A stretch of DNA of 64,000 nt from Huaxiibacter chinensis (GCF_022171985.1 NZ_JAJVHF010000003.1:248001-312000); one strand, 5' to 3'; counted from the stretch's first letter, positions 42,376-51,950 are shown. Notes: generated by a model from the sequence alone, not told the origin. Numbers and translations are program-made.

Positions 42376-42484
42376 TACCATTTTTAACGACGCGCCAACG
42401 GCGGTGCGTGCGTTTTGGATAAAGGCGTCCAGCAGTGCTTCGGCATTGTCGGGCGCTTTTTTTTGGCTTTTTTCAGGAGCGAGC
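42376..42484 (+). ncRNA. NasR-responsive antitermination leader of nasF
   Basis: Leader of about 109 nt. Hairpin 1: AACGACGCGCC (42386-42396), hexaloop AACGGC, GGTGCGTGCGTT (42403-42414) with one bulged G. Hairpin 2: TTGGAT (42415-42420), hexaloop AAAGGC, GTCCAG (42427-42432). Both loops have A at position 1 and G at position 4, the hallmark of ANTAR protein targets. Hairpin 2 overlaps the 5' arm of the terminator at 42425, so only one can form. NasR binding would favour hairpins 1 and 2 and let polymerase through. Confidence 0.85.
42425..42464 (+). terminator. Regulated terminator in the nasF leader
   Basis: A 14-position stem (42425-42438 with 42443-42456) with a UUCG tetraloop and a single A-C mismatch, followed by eight T. 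This is one of the strongest intrinsic terminators in the window, and it stands before the coding region, 20 bp ahead of nasF. Confidence 0.92.
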
Positions 42485-43732
42485 ATGGCGGACTGGACAA
42501 GAAGGCGTTTTTTACAGGCAGGTACGCTGGCAGGCGGGGCGTTATTACTCCCCGGCGTCATGCAGGCCGCATGGGCAGCAGGTTCCGATAAACCGGAGCA
42601 GGAGACGGTGCGTATTGGTTTTATCCCCTTAACCGATTGCGCGCCGGTGGTGATTGCCGCGCTGAAGGGGTTTGATAAAAAACACGGCATCACGATTGTC
42701 CCCACGAAAGAAGCGAGCTGGGCTGCGGTACGTGACAAGCTGGTCGCGGGCGAACTCGACGCGGCACATATTCTCTATGGCCTGTTATATGGCCTGGAGC
42801 TGGGCATCGCCGGAAAACCCCAGCCCATGGCCAACCTGATGACGTTAAACCGCAACGGGCAGGCGATCACCCTTTCTAACGATCTGCTGGAAAAAGGCGT
42901 CCGGGATGTTGATGGCCTGAAGAAACTTATCGATCGGCAGGCGCCGGGGACCTACAGCTTTGCCCACACCTTCCCGACCGGGACGCACGCCATGTGGCTC
43001 TACTACTGGCTGGCAAGCGCCGGGATTAATCCGTTCGACGATGTCCGGACCGTGGTGGTCCCGCCTCCGCAGATGGTGATGAATATGCGGATTGGCAACA
43101 TGGTCGGTTTTTGCGTCGGTGAGCCGTGGAATGCGCGCGCGATTAACGATCGTATTGGCTTCACGGCGGCGACATCGCAGTCCATCTGGCCGGAACATCC
43201 TGAGAAGATCCTCGGAACACGCCGCGACTGGGTGGAAAAAAATCCTCATACCGCACGGGCGCTGGTCAGCGCCGTCATGGAGGCGCAGCGCTGGATTGAG
43301 GCCTCGCCCGAAAATAAACGTGAAACGGCAGCCATCCTTTCGCGTCGCGCCTGGCTTAATACCAAAGAGCAGTACCTCACCGGACGCATGCTGGGTGAGT
43401 ACGACAACGGTATCGGCCAGCGCTGGCAGGACGCCCATCCTATCCGCTTCTTTAACGACGGCGCAGTCAGCTATCCCTGGCATTCCGATGGGATGTGGTT
43501 CCTGACCCAGTTCCGTCGCTGGGGATTGCTGAAAACCGACCCGGACTACCAGGGGATTGCCGCGCGTATTAATCAAACTGCCGTCTGGAAAGATGCTGCC
43601 GCCGCGGCAGGCGGCATTACCGTACCGACCGCCACGATGCGCACCAGCACCTTGATGGATGGCACCGTCTGGGACGGTGCCGATCCGCAGGGGTATGCCC
43701 GTCGCTTTGCTATTCACCGTACAGGGGCTTGA
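42485..43732 (+). CDS. nasF: Periplasmic nitrate-binding protein NasF
   Basis: 415-residue substrate-binding protein of the NrtA/NasF type. The N-terminus DWTRRRFLQAG is a twin-arginine (Tat) signal, followed by a hydrophobic stretch ending near AWAAG. The mature part starts ETVRIGFIPLTDCAPVVIAALKGF, the NrtA/SsuA-like fold. It captures nitrate for the NasED transporter. AGGAG 5 nt before ATG 42485. First gene of the operon; nasE follows after 1 bp. Confidence 0.95.
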   Translation: MADWTRRRFLQAGTLAGGALLLPGVMQAAWAAGSDKPEQETVRIGFIPLTDCAPVVIAALKGFDKKHGITIVPTKEASWAAVRDKLVAGELDAAHILYGLLYGLELGIAGKPQPMANLMTLNRNGQAITLSNDLLEKGVRDVDGLKKLIDRQAPGTYSFAHTFPTGTHAMWLYYWLASAGINPFDDVRTVVVPPPQMVMNMRIGNMVGFCVGEPWNARAINDRIGFTAATSQSIWPEHPEKILGTRRDWVEKNPHTARALVSAVMEAQRWIEASPENKRETAAILSRRAWLNTKEQYLTGRMLGEYDNGIGQRWQDAHPIRFFNDGAVSYPWHSDGMWFLTQFRRWGLLKTDPDYQGIAARINQTAVWKDAAAAAGGITVPTATMRTSTLMDGTVWDGADPQGYARRFAIHRTGA

Positions 43733-43733
43733 T

Positions 43734-44618
43734 ATGAAACAGACGCAAACTCTCCACGTCACCGAAGAAGAAAAAGCCGTAAGCGGCGAAGTGATCGTGC
43801 TGCCACCACGACAGGTACGTCGTCCGGTTCCGGCGCTTGCCCGCCGGGTTAACGCACTTTTGCAGCGCATTATTCCCGCCGTTCTGGGGCTGGGGCTGCT
43901 GGTGGTGCTCTGGCAACTGGCGGCCATTAACAGCAAAGGATTTCCCACACCGCTTAGCACGCTGGACTCGGCGATCACCCTATTTGCCGATCCCTTTTAT
44001 CGCGACGGCCCTAATGATATGGGCATCGGCTGGAACGTGCTTGCGTCCCTTGAGCGCGTGGCAATCGGCTTTGGCCTGGCCGCAATGGCGGGGATCCCGC
44101 TGGGATTTCTGATCGGTCGTTTTACCTTTTTCTCGCGCATGTTTACGCCGCTTATCGCGCTGCTCCGGCCGGTCAGCCCGCTGGCGTGGCTGCCTATCGG
44201 CCTGTTGCTGTTCCAGAAAGCGGAACCCGCATCCAGCTGGACCATTTTTATCTGCTCCATCTGGCCGATGGTCATCAACACCGCCGAAGGGGTACGCCGT
44301 ATTCCGCAGGACTACCTCAACGTCGCCCGCGTGTTGCAGCTGTCTGAGTGGACCATTTTGCGCCGGATCCTTTTCCCGGCGGTCCTTCCCTCGGTTCTCA
44401 CGGGCGTGCGGCTCTCCATCGGCATTGCGTGGCTGGTGATTGTCGCGGCCGAAATGCTGACCGGCGGCCTGGGGATCGGCTTCTGGATCTGGAACGAGTG
44501 GAACAACCTGAACGTTGAAAACATTCTCATCGCCATCGTCATCATCGGCGTGGTCGGGCTGCTGCTGGAACAAGGGTTGATGCTGATAGCCCGTCGTTTC
44601 AGCTGGCAGGAAAAATAA
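43734..44618 (+). CDS. nasE: Nitrate ABC transporter permease NasE
   Basis: 294-residue inner-membrane permease of the BPD_transp_1 type. A cytoplasmic N-terminal tail (about 1-40) is followed by about six helices; the EAA-loop that contacts the ATPase is DYLNVARVLQLSEWTILRRILFPAVLPSVLTG. The start at 43734 (MKQTQTLHVTEEE) lies 1 bp past the nasF stop, with AGGGG upstream. It moves nitrate together with NasF and NasD. Confidence 0.94.
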   Translation: MKQTQTLHVTEEEKAVSGEVIVLPPRQVRRPVPALARRVNALLQRIIPAVLGLGLLVVLWQLAAINSKGFPTPLSTLDSAITLFADPFYRDGPNDMGIGWNVLASLERVAIGFGLAAMAGIPLGFLIGRFTFFSRMFTPLIALLRPVSPLAWLPIGLLLFQKAEPASSWTIFICSIWPMVINTAEGVRRIPQDYLNVARVLQLSEWTILRRILFPAVLPSVLTGVRLSIGIAWLVIVAAEMLTGGLGIGFWIWNEWNNLNVENILIAIVIIGVVGLLLEQGLMLIARRFSWQEK

Positions 44619-44627
44619 GGAGCGAAC

Positions 44628-45416
44628 ATGAAACCGTTAATTCAGGTACAGGCCGTCAGCCAGCGATTTTCTACCGCCAGCGGTGACTTCCTGGCGTTAC
44701 AAAACGTCTCTTTCGATATTCATGAAGGTGAGACCGTCAGCCTGATTGGTCACTCAGGCTGCGGTAAATCCACGCTGCTCAACCTCATCGCCGGGATCAC
44801 CTTGCCTACGGAAGGCGGGCTGATTTGTGATAACCGGGAAATCGCCGGGCCAGGCCCCGAGCGGGCCGTTGTGTTTCAAAACCACTCTTTACTGCCGTGG
44901 CTGACCTGCTTCGACAACGTCGCGCTGGCGGTAGATAAGGTCTTTCGCCGCACGATGAATAAAGCCGAGCGGAAAGAGTGGATCGAACACAACCTGGAGC
45001 GGGTACAGATGGGCCACGCATTGCACAAACGTCCGGAGGAGATTTCCGGAGGGATGAAGCAGCGGGTCGGAATTGCCCGCGCGCTGGCCATGAAGCCAAA
45101 AGTGCTGCTGATGGACGAACCCTTTGGCGCGCTGGATGCGTTGACCCGCGCACATTTGCAGGATTCGGTCATGAAAATCCAGCAGGAGCTCAATACCACT
45201 ATCGTGCTGATTACCCACGACGTGGACGAGGCCGTCCTGCTGTCCGACCGCGTACTGATGATGACCAACGGTCCTGCGGCAACGGTGGGGGAGATCCTGC
45301 GGGTCGATCTTCCGCGTCCGCGCCACCGCGTGCAGCTGGCGGAGGAGAGCCGCTATCACCATCTGCGCCAGCAGGTATTGCAGTTCCTCTACGAAAAACA
45401 GCCTAAAGCGGCCTGA
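44628..45416 (+). CDS. nasD: Nitrate ABC transporter ATP-binding protein NasD
   Basis: 262-residue ABC ATPase of the NrtD/NasD group. Walker A GHSGCGKST, signature ISGGMKQRVGIARAL, Walker B VLLMDEPFGALD and the switch His in LITHDVDEAV are all intact. No C-terminal substrate-binding domain (that would mark an NrtC). AAGGAG 6 nt before the ATG; 9 bp after nasE. Confidence 0.95.
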   Translation: MKPLIQVQAVSQRFSTASGDFLALQNVSFDIHEGETVSLIGHSGCGKSTLLNLIAGITLPTEGGLICDNREIAGPGPERAVVFQNHSLLPWLTCFDNVALAVDKVFRRTMNKAERKEWIEHNLERVQMGHALHKRPEEISGGMKQRVGIARALAMKPKVLLMDEPFGALDALTRAHLQDSVMKIQQELNTTIVLITHDVDEAVLLSDRVLMMTNGPAATVGEILRVDLPRPRHRVQLAEESRYHHLRQQVLQFLYEKQPKAA

Positions 45417-45429
45417 TAAGGAGGAGATG

Positions 45430-48400
45430 ATGCGGCTGGTGATCATTGGCAACGGTATGTCCGCAACGCGACTGATTGAGTCGCTCACCGAACGCGCGCC
45501 CGGCCGCTATGCGATTACCGTCATTGGCGACGAGCCGGACCATGCCTATAACCGGATACAGCTTTCGCCGGTGCTGGGGGGTGAAAAACGGGCCGACGCG
45601 CTGCGTTTTCATGATGACGTCTGGTATCGCGAGCGCGGCGTCACGGTGTTAAACAGGGAGAAAATCCTCGCGGTGGATCTGACCAGGCGTCAGGTCCGCA
45701 GCGAAAAACAGCTGCTTTCCTGGGATGAACTGGTGTTCGCCACCGGCTCCGAACCGGTTGTTCCCCCGATACCCGGCAGCGAGCATCAACATGTTTTTTG
45801 TTTCCGCACCCGTCAGGACGTCGAGAAGATTCTGGCGAAAAGCGGTCCGGCGGTGGTGCTGGGTGGGGGTGTGCTGGGCGTAGAGGCGGCAGCGGCGCTG
45901 GGGCTTTCTTGTGACAACGTCACGTTAATCCACCGTGGCCGCTGGCTTATGGACCAGCAGCTGGATCAGCGGGCCGGCCTCTTACTGGAAACCCTGCTTG
46001 CAGAGCGGGGCATCCGCTGCGAGCTGGACTCAGGCATTGCCGCAATCGGGGAACACGCGGTCACGCTCAGGGACGGGCGGCAGTTAGCCGCCTCCCGGGT
46101 GATCCTCGCCACCGGCGTGCGGCCCCGAATTTTGCTGGCTCAGGCAAGCGGTGTGGTTTGCAGCAAGGGCATCGTGGTGGACGCGCAAATGCGGACATCA
46201 CATTCCGGCGTGAGCGCCATTGGCGAATGCTGTGAGCGTAACGGACAAACCCATGGGCTTGTCGCGCCTTGCCTGGCGCAGGCGGAGATCCTGGCCTCCC
46301 GCCTTGCCGGGAAGCCGGTTGATTGCGCTGAACCCGGCGATAGCGGGATGCGGCTGAAGGTGACGGGTATAGCGCTTTTCAGCGCTGGCTGCGTTGAAGA
46401 ACACCCCGGCGACAAGGTGTGGACCTCCTGGGACCCGCTGACCCGCCATTATCGCCGTCTGCTCATTCGTGACGGCACCCTGTCCGGCGTGGTGTTGATG
46501 GGGGATTGCCGCAGTGCGGCCCCGCTCGCCGAACGCCTCTTTACGTCTGTTCCGGCCCACGAGGGCTGGCTCTTCGATCAATTTACTGAGCAACCGCCGG
46601 TTGCAGGACAAAATGCGATGACAAAACCAACACTGGTAGTGGTTGGACACGGTATGGTCGGCCATCATTTCCTTGAAGATTGCGTACGCCGCAATTTGCA
46701 TCAGCAATATCAGATAGTGGTCTTTGGCGAGGAGCGCCACGCCGCCTATGACCGCGTGCATCTTTCGCAATATTTCGCCGATCGTGATGCCGGTGCGCTT
46801 TCGATGGTCGAAGAGAATTTTTTTGACGCAAACGGAATTGAACTGCGCCTGAGCCAGCAAATCGTGGCGCTCGATTGCGATGAACGCGTAGTGCGAACCG
46901 CCAGCGGCCACGAGACGCACTGGGATAAGCTGGTTCTCGCGACCGGATCATACCCCTTTGTGCCGCCCGTACCCGGACACGACCTGACGGGGTGCTTTGT
47001 TTATCGCACGCTCGACGATCTGGATAACATTGCGGCCCATGCCGCTCACGCCCGTCGCGGGGTAGTAATTGGCGGAGGCTTGCTTGGCCTGGAGGCGGCA
47101 AACGCCCTGAAGTCGCTGGGGTTGCAAACCGACGTGGTGGAATTTGCCCCGAATCTGATGGCAGTGCAGCTGGATAATGACGGGGCCGCCATGCTGCGCC
47201 GCAAAATTGAAGCCCTGGGCGTTGGGGTGCATACCTCAAAATCGACGACGGAAATCGCCCAGACGGCGACGGGCATGGTGTTACGCTTTGCCGATGGCAG
47301 TGAGCTGGAAACCGATATGGTGGTCTTCTCCGCCGGGATCCGCCCTCAGGACGCCTTAGCCCGCAGCGCTGGCCTGCGCGTAGGTGAACGTGGCGGGATC
47401 GTTATCGACCACGGTTGTCGCACCTCGGACCCGGATATTTTTGCCGTGGGAGAATGTGCGTTGTGGGAGGGACGTATCTTTGGGCTGGTCGCCCCGGGAT
47501 ATCAGATGGCGCGGGTGGCGGCGGCCCTGCTGGCAGGGGAAGAGAGCGCTTTTAGCGGTGCAGATATGAGCACCAAACTAAAGTTGCTTGGCGTCGACGT
47601 GGCGTCGTTTGGCGATGCGCAGGCCCGTACGGCGGGCGCGCTGTGTTACCAGTGGACGCATGGTCCGCAGCAAATCTATAAAAAAATCGTCGTGAGCCCG
47701 GACGGCACCACGCTGCTTGGCGGTGTGCTGGTGGGCGATGCCACGGAATACGCCACCCTTGTGCAGATGATGCTCAACGGGATCGCCTTGCCTGCACAGC
47801 CCGAGACGCTGATTTTACCTGCCAGCGCCGGCAGCGCGCCAAAAGCGCTGGGTGTCGCCGCTCTGCCGGACAGCGCCCAAATCTGTTCCTGCCACAACGT
47901 TACTAAACAGGATCTCTGCCAGGCCGTCCTCGCCGGGGCTACTGACATCGGGGCGATTAAACAGTGCACCAAAGCGGCGACCGGGTGCGGCGGGTGCACC
48001 GCGCTGGTCAAACAGGTGATGGAGTTCCAGCTTGCGGCGCAGGGTGTGGAGGTCAAAAAAGACATCTGCGAGCATTTCGCCTATTCCCGCCAGGAGATCT
48101 ACCATCTGGTTCGCGTCAACCGTATCCATACGTTTGAGCAGATGATCGGCCGCTATGGCCAGGGCCACGGCTGTGAAATCTGCAAACCGCTGGTCGGCTC
48201 CGTGCTGGCCTCCTGCTGGAACGAATATCTGCTTAAGCCCGCGCATCTGCCGCTGCAGGATACCAACGATCGTTATTTCGCCAACATTCAAAAGGATGGC
48301 ACTTACTCCATTGTACCGAGGATGCCCGCAGGCGAAGTGAGCGCCGATGGTCTGATTGCCATCGGCAGCATCGCGAAACGCTATCAGCTTTACAGCAAAA

Positions 48401-49416
48401 TTACCGGCGGGCAGCGCATCGATCTTTTTGGCGCCACGCTGGAGCAGCTGCCGGAAATCTGGCGCGAGCTGGTGGAGGCTGGTTTTGAGACCGGCCATGC
48501 CTACGGGAAATCCTTACGAACCGTGAAGTCCTGCGTCGGTTCGACCTGGTGTCGCTATGGCGTTCAGGACTCCACCGGGCTGGCGGTGACCCTTGAGCAT
48601 CGCTACAAGGGCCTGCGTGCGCCGCATAAAATCAAGATGGCGGTCTCAGGCTGTACCCGCGAATGTGCCGAAGCGCAAAGCAAAGACGTGGGGGTGATCG
48701 CCACTGATAAAGGCTGGAATCTCTACCTGTGTGGCAACGGTGGCATGAAGCCACGCCATGCGGACCTGTTTGCCAGCGATCTGGATGACGAAACGCTGCT
48801 GCGCACCGTCGATCGCTTTCTGATGTTCTATATCCGCACCGCTGACCGCCTGCAACGCACCAGCACCTGGATGGACAATCTGGAAGGCGGCATCGAGTAT
48901 CTGCGCGACGTCATCGTCAATGACAGCCTGGGCATTGCCCATGAGCTTGAACAGGAGATGGCGCGGGTTGTTGAGAGTTACCAGTGTGAATGGCAAACCA
49001 CGCTGAACGATCCAAACCGTCTGGCGCTGTTCCGCACCAGCGTGAACGATCCGATAACCGCGCCTGCAAAACGCTGGCAGGAGATCTGTGCCATCGACGA
49101 TATTCCTGAGCAGGCCGGGATCGGCGCGCACCTGGGCAAGCAGCAAATCGCGCTGTTCCGCTTCGGGAAGGCGGTCTATGCCCTTGAAGACGTTGAGCCG
49201 GGCGGTAAGGCTCCGGTGCTGTCGCGCGGGATTCTGGGGGATGCGGGCGGGGAACCTGTCGTCATCTCACCGCTGTATAAACAGCGGATCCGCCTGCGCG
49301 ATGGCCGTCAGTTTGAAAGCGGTGAGCCGGCTGTCAGGGCATGGCCGGTGAAAATTGAGCACGGCAAAGTGTGGGTCAGCAGTGAAGAGCTGGTGCTACG
49401 GGCGGAGGCATCATGA
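45430..49416 (+). CDS. nasB: NasC-NasB fusion: FAD reductase plus assimilatory nitrite reductase
   Basis: One open frame of 1,328 residues. Residues 1 to about 390 are a Pyr_redox flavoprotein (LVIIGNGMSATRLIESL, VVLGGGVLGVEAAAALG) like NasC, the NADH-side subunit of assimilatory nitrate reductase. From Met397 (MTKPTLVVVGHGMVGHHFLEDC) a second FAD/NAD module starts NasB/NirB: BFD-type [2Fe-2S] cysteines from Cys819 (CSCHNVTKQDL, CTKAATGCGGC), the sirohaem/4Fe-4S cysteines Cys1035, Cys1041, Cys1075, Cys1079, and a NirD-like C-terminal domain (about 1215-1320) without Rieske ligands, as in E. coli NirD. The protein should reduce nitrite to ammonium with NADH. In Klebsiella oxytoca nasC and nasB were described as separate genes. 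An internal ATG at 46618 with AGGA 9 nt upstream could also make NasB alone (932 aa). The second ATG (45430) is preferred: AAGGAGG lies 5 nt before it. Confidence 0.93.
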   Translation: MRLVIIGNGMSATRLIESLTERAPGRYAITVIGDEPDHAYNRIQLSPVLGGEKRADALRFHDDVWYRERGVTVLNREKILAVDLTRRQVRSEKQLLSWDELVFATGSEPVVPPIPGSEHQHVFCFRTRQDVEKILAKSGPAVVLGGGVLGVEAAAALGLSCDNVTLIHRGRWLMDQQLDQRAGLLLETLLAERGIRCELDSGIAAIGEHAVTLRDGRQLAASRVILATGVRPRILLAQASGVVCSKGIVVDAQMRTSHSGVSAIGECCERNGQTHGLVAPCLAQAEILASRLAGKPVDCAEPGDSGMRLKVTGIALFSAGCVEEHPGDKVWTSWDPLTRHYRRLLIRDGTLSGVVLMGDCRSAAPLAERLFTSVPAHEGWLFDQFTEQPPVAGQNAMTKPTLVVVGHGMVGHHFLEDCVRRNLHQQYQIVVFGEERHAAYDRVHLSQYFADRDAGALSMVEENFFDANGIELRLSQQIVALDCDERVVRTASGHETHWDKLVLATGSYPFVPPVPGHDLTGCFVYRTLDDLDNIAAHAAHARRGVVIGGGLLGLEAANALKSLGLQTDVVEFAPNLMAVQLDNDGAAMLRRKIEALGVGVHTSKSTTEIAQTATGMVLRFADGSELETDMVVFSAGIRPQDALARSAGLRVGERGGIVIDHGCRTSDPDIFAVGECALWEGRIFGLVAPGYQMARVAAALLAGEESAFSGADMSTKLKLLGVDVASFGDAQARTAGALCYQWTHGPQQIYKKIVVSPDGTTLLGGVLVGDATEYATLVQMMLNGIALPAQPETLILPASAGSAPKALGVAALPDSAQICSCHNVTKQDLCQAVLAGATDIGAIKQCTKAATGCGGCTALVKQVMEFQLAAQGVEVKKDICEHFAYSRQEIYHLVRVNRIHTFEQMIGRYGQGHGCEICKPLVGSVLASCWNEYLLKPAHLPLQDTNDRYFANIQKDGTYSIVPRMPAGEVSADGLIAIGSIAKRYQLYSKITGGQRIDLFGATLEQLPEIWRELVEAGFETGHAYGKSLRTVKSCVGSTWCRYGVQDSTGLAVTLEHRYKGLRAPHKIKMAVSGCTRECAEAQSKDVGVIATDKGWNLYLCGNGGMKPRHADLFASDLDDETLLRTVDRFLMFYIRTADRLQRTSTWMDNLEGGIEYLRDVIVNDSLGIAHELEQEMARVVESYQCEWQTTLNDPNRLALFRTSVNDPITAPAKRWQEICAIDDIPEQAGIGAHLGKQQIALFRFGKAVYALEDVEPGGKAPVLSRGILGDAGGEPVVISPLYKQRIRLRDGRQFESGEPAVRAWPVKIEHGKVWVSSEELVLRAEAS

Positions 49417-51950
49417 CGGAAATCAAAACCACATGCCCGTACTGCGGCGTGGGCTGCGGTGTGATTGCAAGCGTTCAGCAGGGCGAGGTTAAGGTGCGCG
49501 GTGATGATACGCATCCTGCAAACTATGGTCGCCTGTGCGTCAAGGGGGCGGCGCTGGGGGAGACCACCGGGCTGCACGGGCGCCTGCTGCATCCTGTGGT
49601 CGACGAGACTGAGGCAGACTGGTCGCAGGCGCTGAGCGAGGCGGGCAGACGTCTGCGAACCGTTATCGACACCTATGGGCCGCAGGCGGTGGCGTTTTAT
49701 GCTTCCGGCCAGCTGTTGACGGAAGATTACTACGCGGCGAACAAACTCATGAAAGGCTTTATCGGGGCCGCCAACATCGACACTAACTCGCGGCTGTGTA
49801 TGTCTTCGGCGGTCACGGGCTATAAGCGCGCGTTCGGTGAGGATGTGGTGCCCTGCAGCTATGAGGATATCGAAAACACCGATCTGGTGGTGCTGGTCGG
49901 GTCAAACGCCGCATGGACGCACCCGGTGCTGTTTCAGCGTCTGGTGCAGGCGCGTCGGGAAAACCCGGCGCTGAAAGTGGTGGTGATCGATCCGCGCAGG
50001 ACCGCCACCTGCGACATTGCCGACCTGCATCTCGCCTTGTCACCCGGCAGCGATGCCGCACTGTTTGTCGGGCTGCTGAATCAGATTCAGGGTGAATCGG
50101 GCTGGCCGGTCACGCGCGTGGCGGCGTTTTGCGGCCTGCCGGTCGAGGCGATCAGTACTTTCTACGACTGGTTTATCACCGCGCCTCGCGCCATCACCCT
50201 GTATACGATGGGAATCAACCAGTCCGTCAGCGGCAGCGACAAATGCAATGCCATCATCAATGTTCATCTGGCCAGTCAAAAATTTGCCCGCGAGGGGTGT
50301 GGGCCATTCTCCCTGACCGGACAACCCAATGCGATGGGCGGACGCGAGGTGGGCGGGCTGGCAAACCAGCTGGCGGCGCACATGAACTTTGAACCTGCGG
50401 ACCTGGCGCGCGTTGCCCGCTTCTGGGGGACCGAACGGCTGGCCCAGACGCCGGGGCTGATGGCCGTAGAACTCTTTGAGGCTATTGCCCGCAGTGAGAT
50501 CAAAGCGGTCTGGATTATGGGCACCAATCCGGCGGTGTCGTTGCCCGACAGCCATGCGGTGTGCCAGGCGTTATCCGCTTGTCCGTTGGTGATTGTTTCT
50601 GAGGTGATGCAGGATACGGACACCAGTCGTTACGCGCACATTCGCTTTCCGGCCCTGGCCTGGGGCGAAAAAAACGGGACGGTCACCAACTCAGAACGGC
50701 GAATCTCACGTCAGCGTGCGTTTTTGCCCGCGCCGGGCGAAGCAAAACCCGACTGGTGGATCATCGCTCAGGTGGCTAAACAACTCGGCTTTGAAGCAGC
50801 ATTTCGCTGGCAACATCCGCACGACATATTTTGTGAACATGCCGGATTATCGGCATTCGAGAACCAGGGAGAGCGAGCCTTTAACCTGCGTGACCTTGTC
50901 ACGTTAAGCCGTGAGGAGTGGGATGCGCTCACCCCCTATCAATGGCCGACAGGTCATTTTCCGCAGCGGCGGATTGTGCCCGTGGAGCCTCAATCCCACG
51001 CCGCTGCTCTCCAGCCGCTTTATCCTCTGGTGCTGAATACCGGTCGAATCCGCGACCAGTGGCATACCATGACGCGTACCGGTTACGTTCCGCGGTTGAT
51101 GGAACATATTGCCGAGCCCGTCGTCGGTGTTTCGCCCAGGGACGCTGCGCGATACCGGCTTGAAGAGGGACAACTGGCCCGCCTGAGCTCGGCGCGGGGG
51201 GTGATGGTATGCAGGGTCAATATCCATGCGGGGCAACGGGAAGGCGAGCTTTTCGCTCCGATGCACTGGAGTCGTTGCTTTGCCCGGCAAGGCGCGGTGA
51301 ATGCGCTGGTAGAGAGCCGATGCGATCCGCACTCCGGCCAGCCGGAAAGCAAGCAAACGGCAGTCAGGATCATGCCATGGCAACCCGCCTGGCAGGGCGA
51401 ACTCTACGCACGCGAACTGCCCGCGTTACCCGTTTTCATCCACTGGTGGCGAAAAGCCGCTCGCGGCGTTTCACGTCTGACACTTGCAGGCGATAAGCCG
51501 CTGATGGCGTGGCTTATCAGCGAATGTCACTCGCACGGCTGGACGGTGCAGACGGCAGAGACCGGCGGGCGCAGTAGCCTGCTTGCCTGGCATGACGGCG
51601 CGCTGATGCTGGGCTTCTGGCAGAACGAACGGTTACCTGCGCTGGCGCATGCCGTGATTGAAGATGCGTTTGTCAGACCACCGGCACAACTCGCCGAACG
51701 TCACGCTTTGTTGAATGGACAAAGTGTGCAAGCCAGGGGCGATGAGGGACGGATAATATGCAGCTGCTTTGGCGTGGGTGAAAACCTGATCCGTCAGGCT
51801 ATCATGGAAGGCTGCCATTCTGCTGCTGCGCTGGGCGCGAAGCTGCGTTGTGGTACCAACTGCGGATCCTGCGTGCCTGAGCTAAATGCGATGATTCAGG
51901 ATTTTCCGGAAAATGCCCTTAAGACTGAAAATATTTCTGATTCACGCTAA
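49413..51950 (+). CDS. nasA: Assimilatory nitrate reductase catalytic subunit NasA
   Basis: 845-residue cytoplasmic Mo-bis-MGD enzyme that reduces nitrate to nitrite. N-terminal 4Fe-4S cysteines CPYCGVGC (8, 11, 15) and GRLCVKG, Mo-ligand Cys in NSRLCMSSAV, then MopB domains. The C-terminal BFD-type [2Fe-2S] domain (CSCFGVGENLIRQAIMEG...CGTNCGSC) is characteristic of enterobacterial NasA and accepts electrons from the NasC flavoprotein. The ATG overlaps the upstream stop (ATGA). Last gene of the operon; no clear terminator before ychO. Confidence 0.95.
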   Translation: MTEIKTTCPYCGVGCGVIASVQQGEVKVRGDDTHPANYGRLCVKGAALGETTGLHGRLLHPVVDETEADWSQALSEAGRRLRTVIDTYGPQAVAFYASGQLLTEDYYAANKLMKGFIGAANIDTNSRLCMSSAVTGYKRAFGEDVVPCSYEDIENTDLVVLVGSNAAWTHPVLFQRLVQARRENPALKVVVIDPRRTATCDIADLHLALSPGSDAALFVGLLNQIQGESGWPVTRVAAFCGLPVEAISTFYDWFITAPRAITLYTMGINQSVSGSDKCNAIINVHLASQKFAREGCGPFSLTGQPNAMGGREVGGLANQLAAHMNFEPADLARVARFWGTERLAQTPGLMAVELFEAIARSEIKAVWIMGTNPAVSLPDSHAVCQALSACPLVIVSEVMQDTDTSRYAHIRFPALAWGEKNGTVTNSERRISRQRAFLPAPGEAKPDWWIIAQVAKQLGFEAAFRWQHPHDIFCEHAGLSAFENQGERAFNLRDLVTLSREEWDALTPYQWPTGHFPQRRIVPVEPQSHAAALQPLYPLVLNTGRIRDQWHTMTRTGYVPRLMEHIAEPVVGVSPRDAARYRLEEGQLARLSSARGVMVCRVNIHAGQREGELFAPMHWSRCFARQGAVNALVESRCDPHSGQPESKQTAVRIMPWQPAWQGELYARELPALPVFIHWWRKAARGVSRLTLAGDKPLMAWLISECHSHGWTVQTAETGGRSSLLAWHDGALMLGFWQNERLPALAHAVIEDAFVRPPAQLAERHALLNGQSVQARGDEGRIICSCFGVGENLIRQAIMEGCHSAAALGAKLRCGTNCGSCVPELNAMIQDFPENALKTENISDSR

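Noticed and set aside
42187..42738. 183-residue minus-strand frame across the nas leader and nasF start
   Set aside because: It covers the sigma-54 promoter, hairpins and terminator and is antisense to the Tat signal of NasF; no ribosome-binding site or family resemblance.
49087..49390. Loss of Rieske ligands in the NirD-like tail as evidence of decay
   Set aside because: E. coli NirD also lacks the Cys-His pairs, so this is normal for the family.
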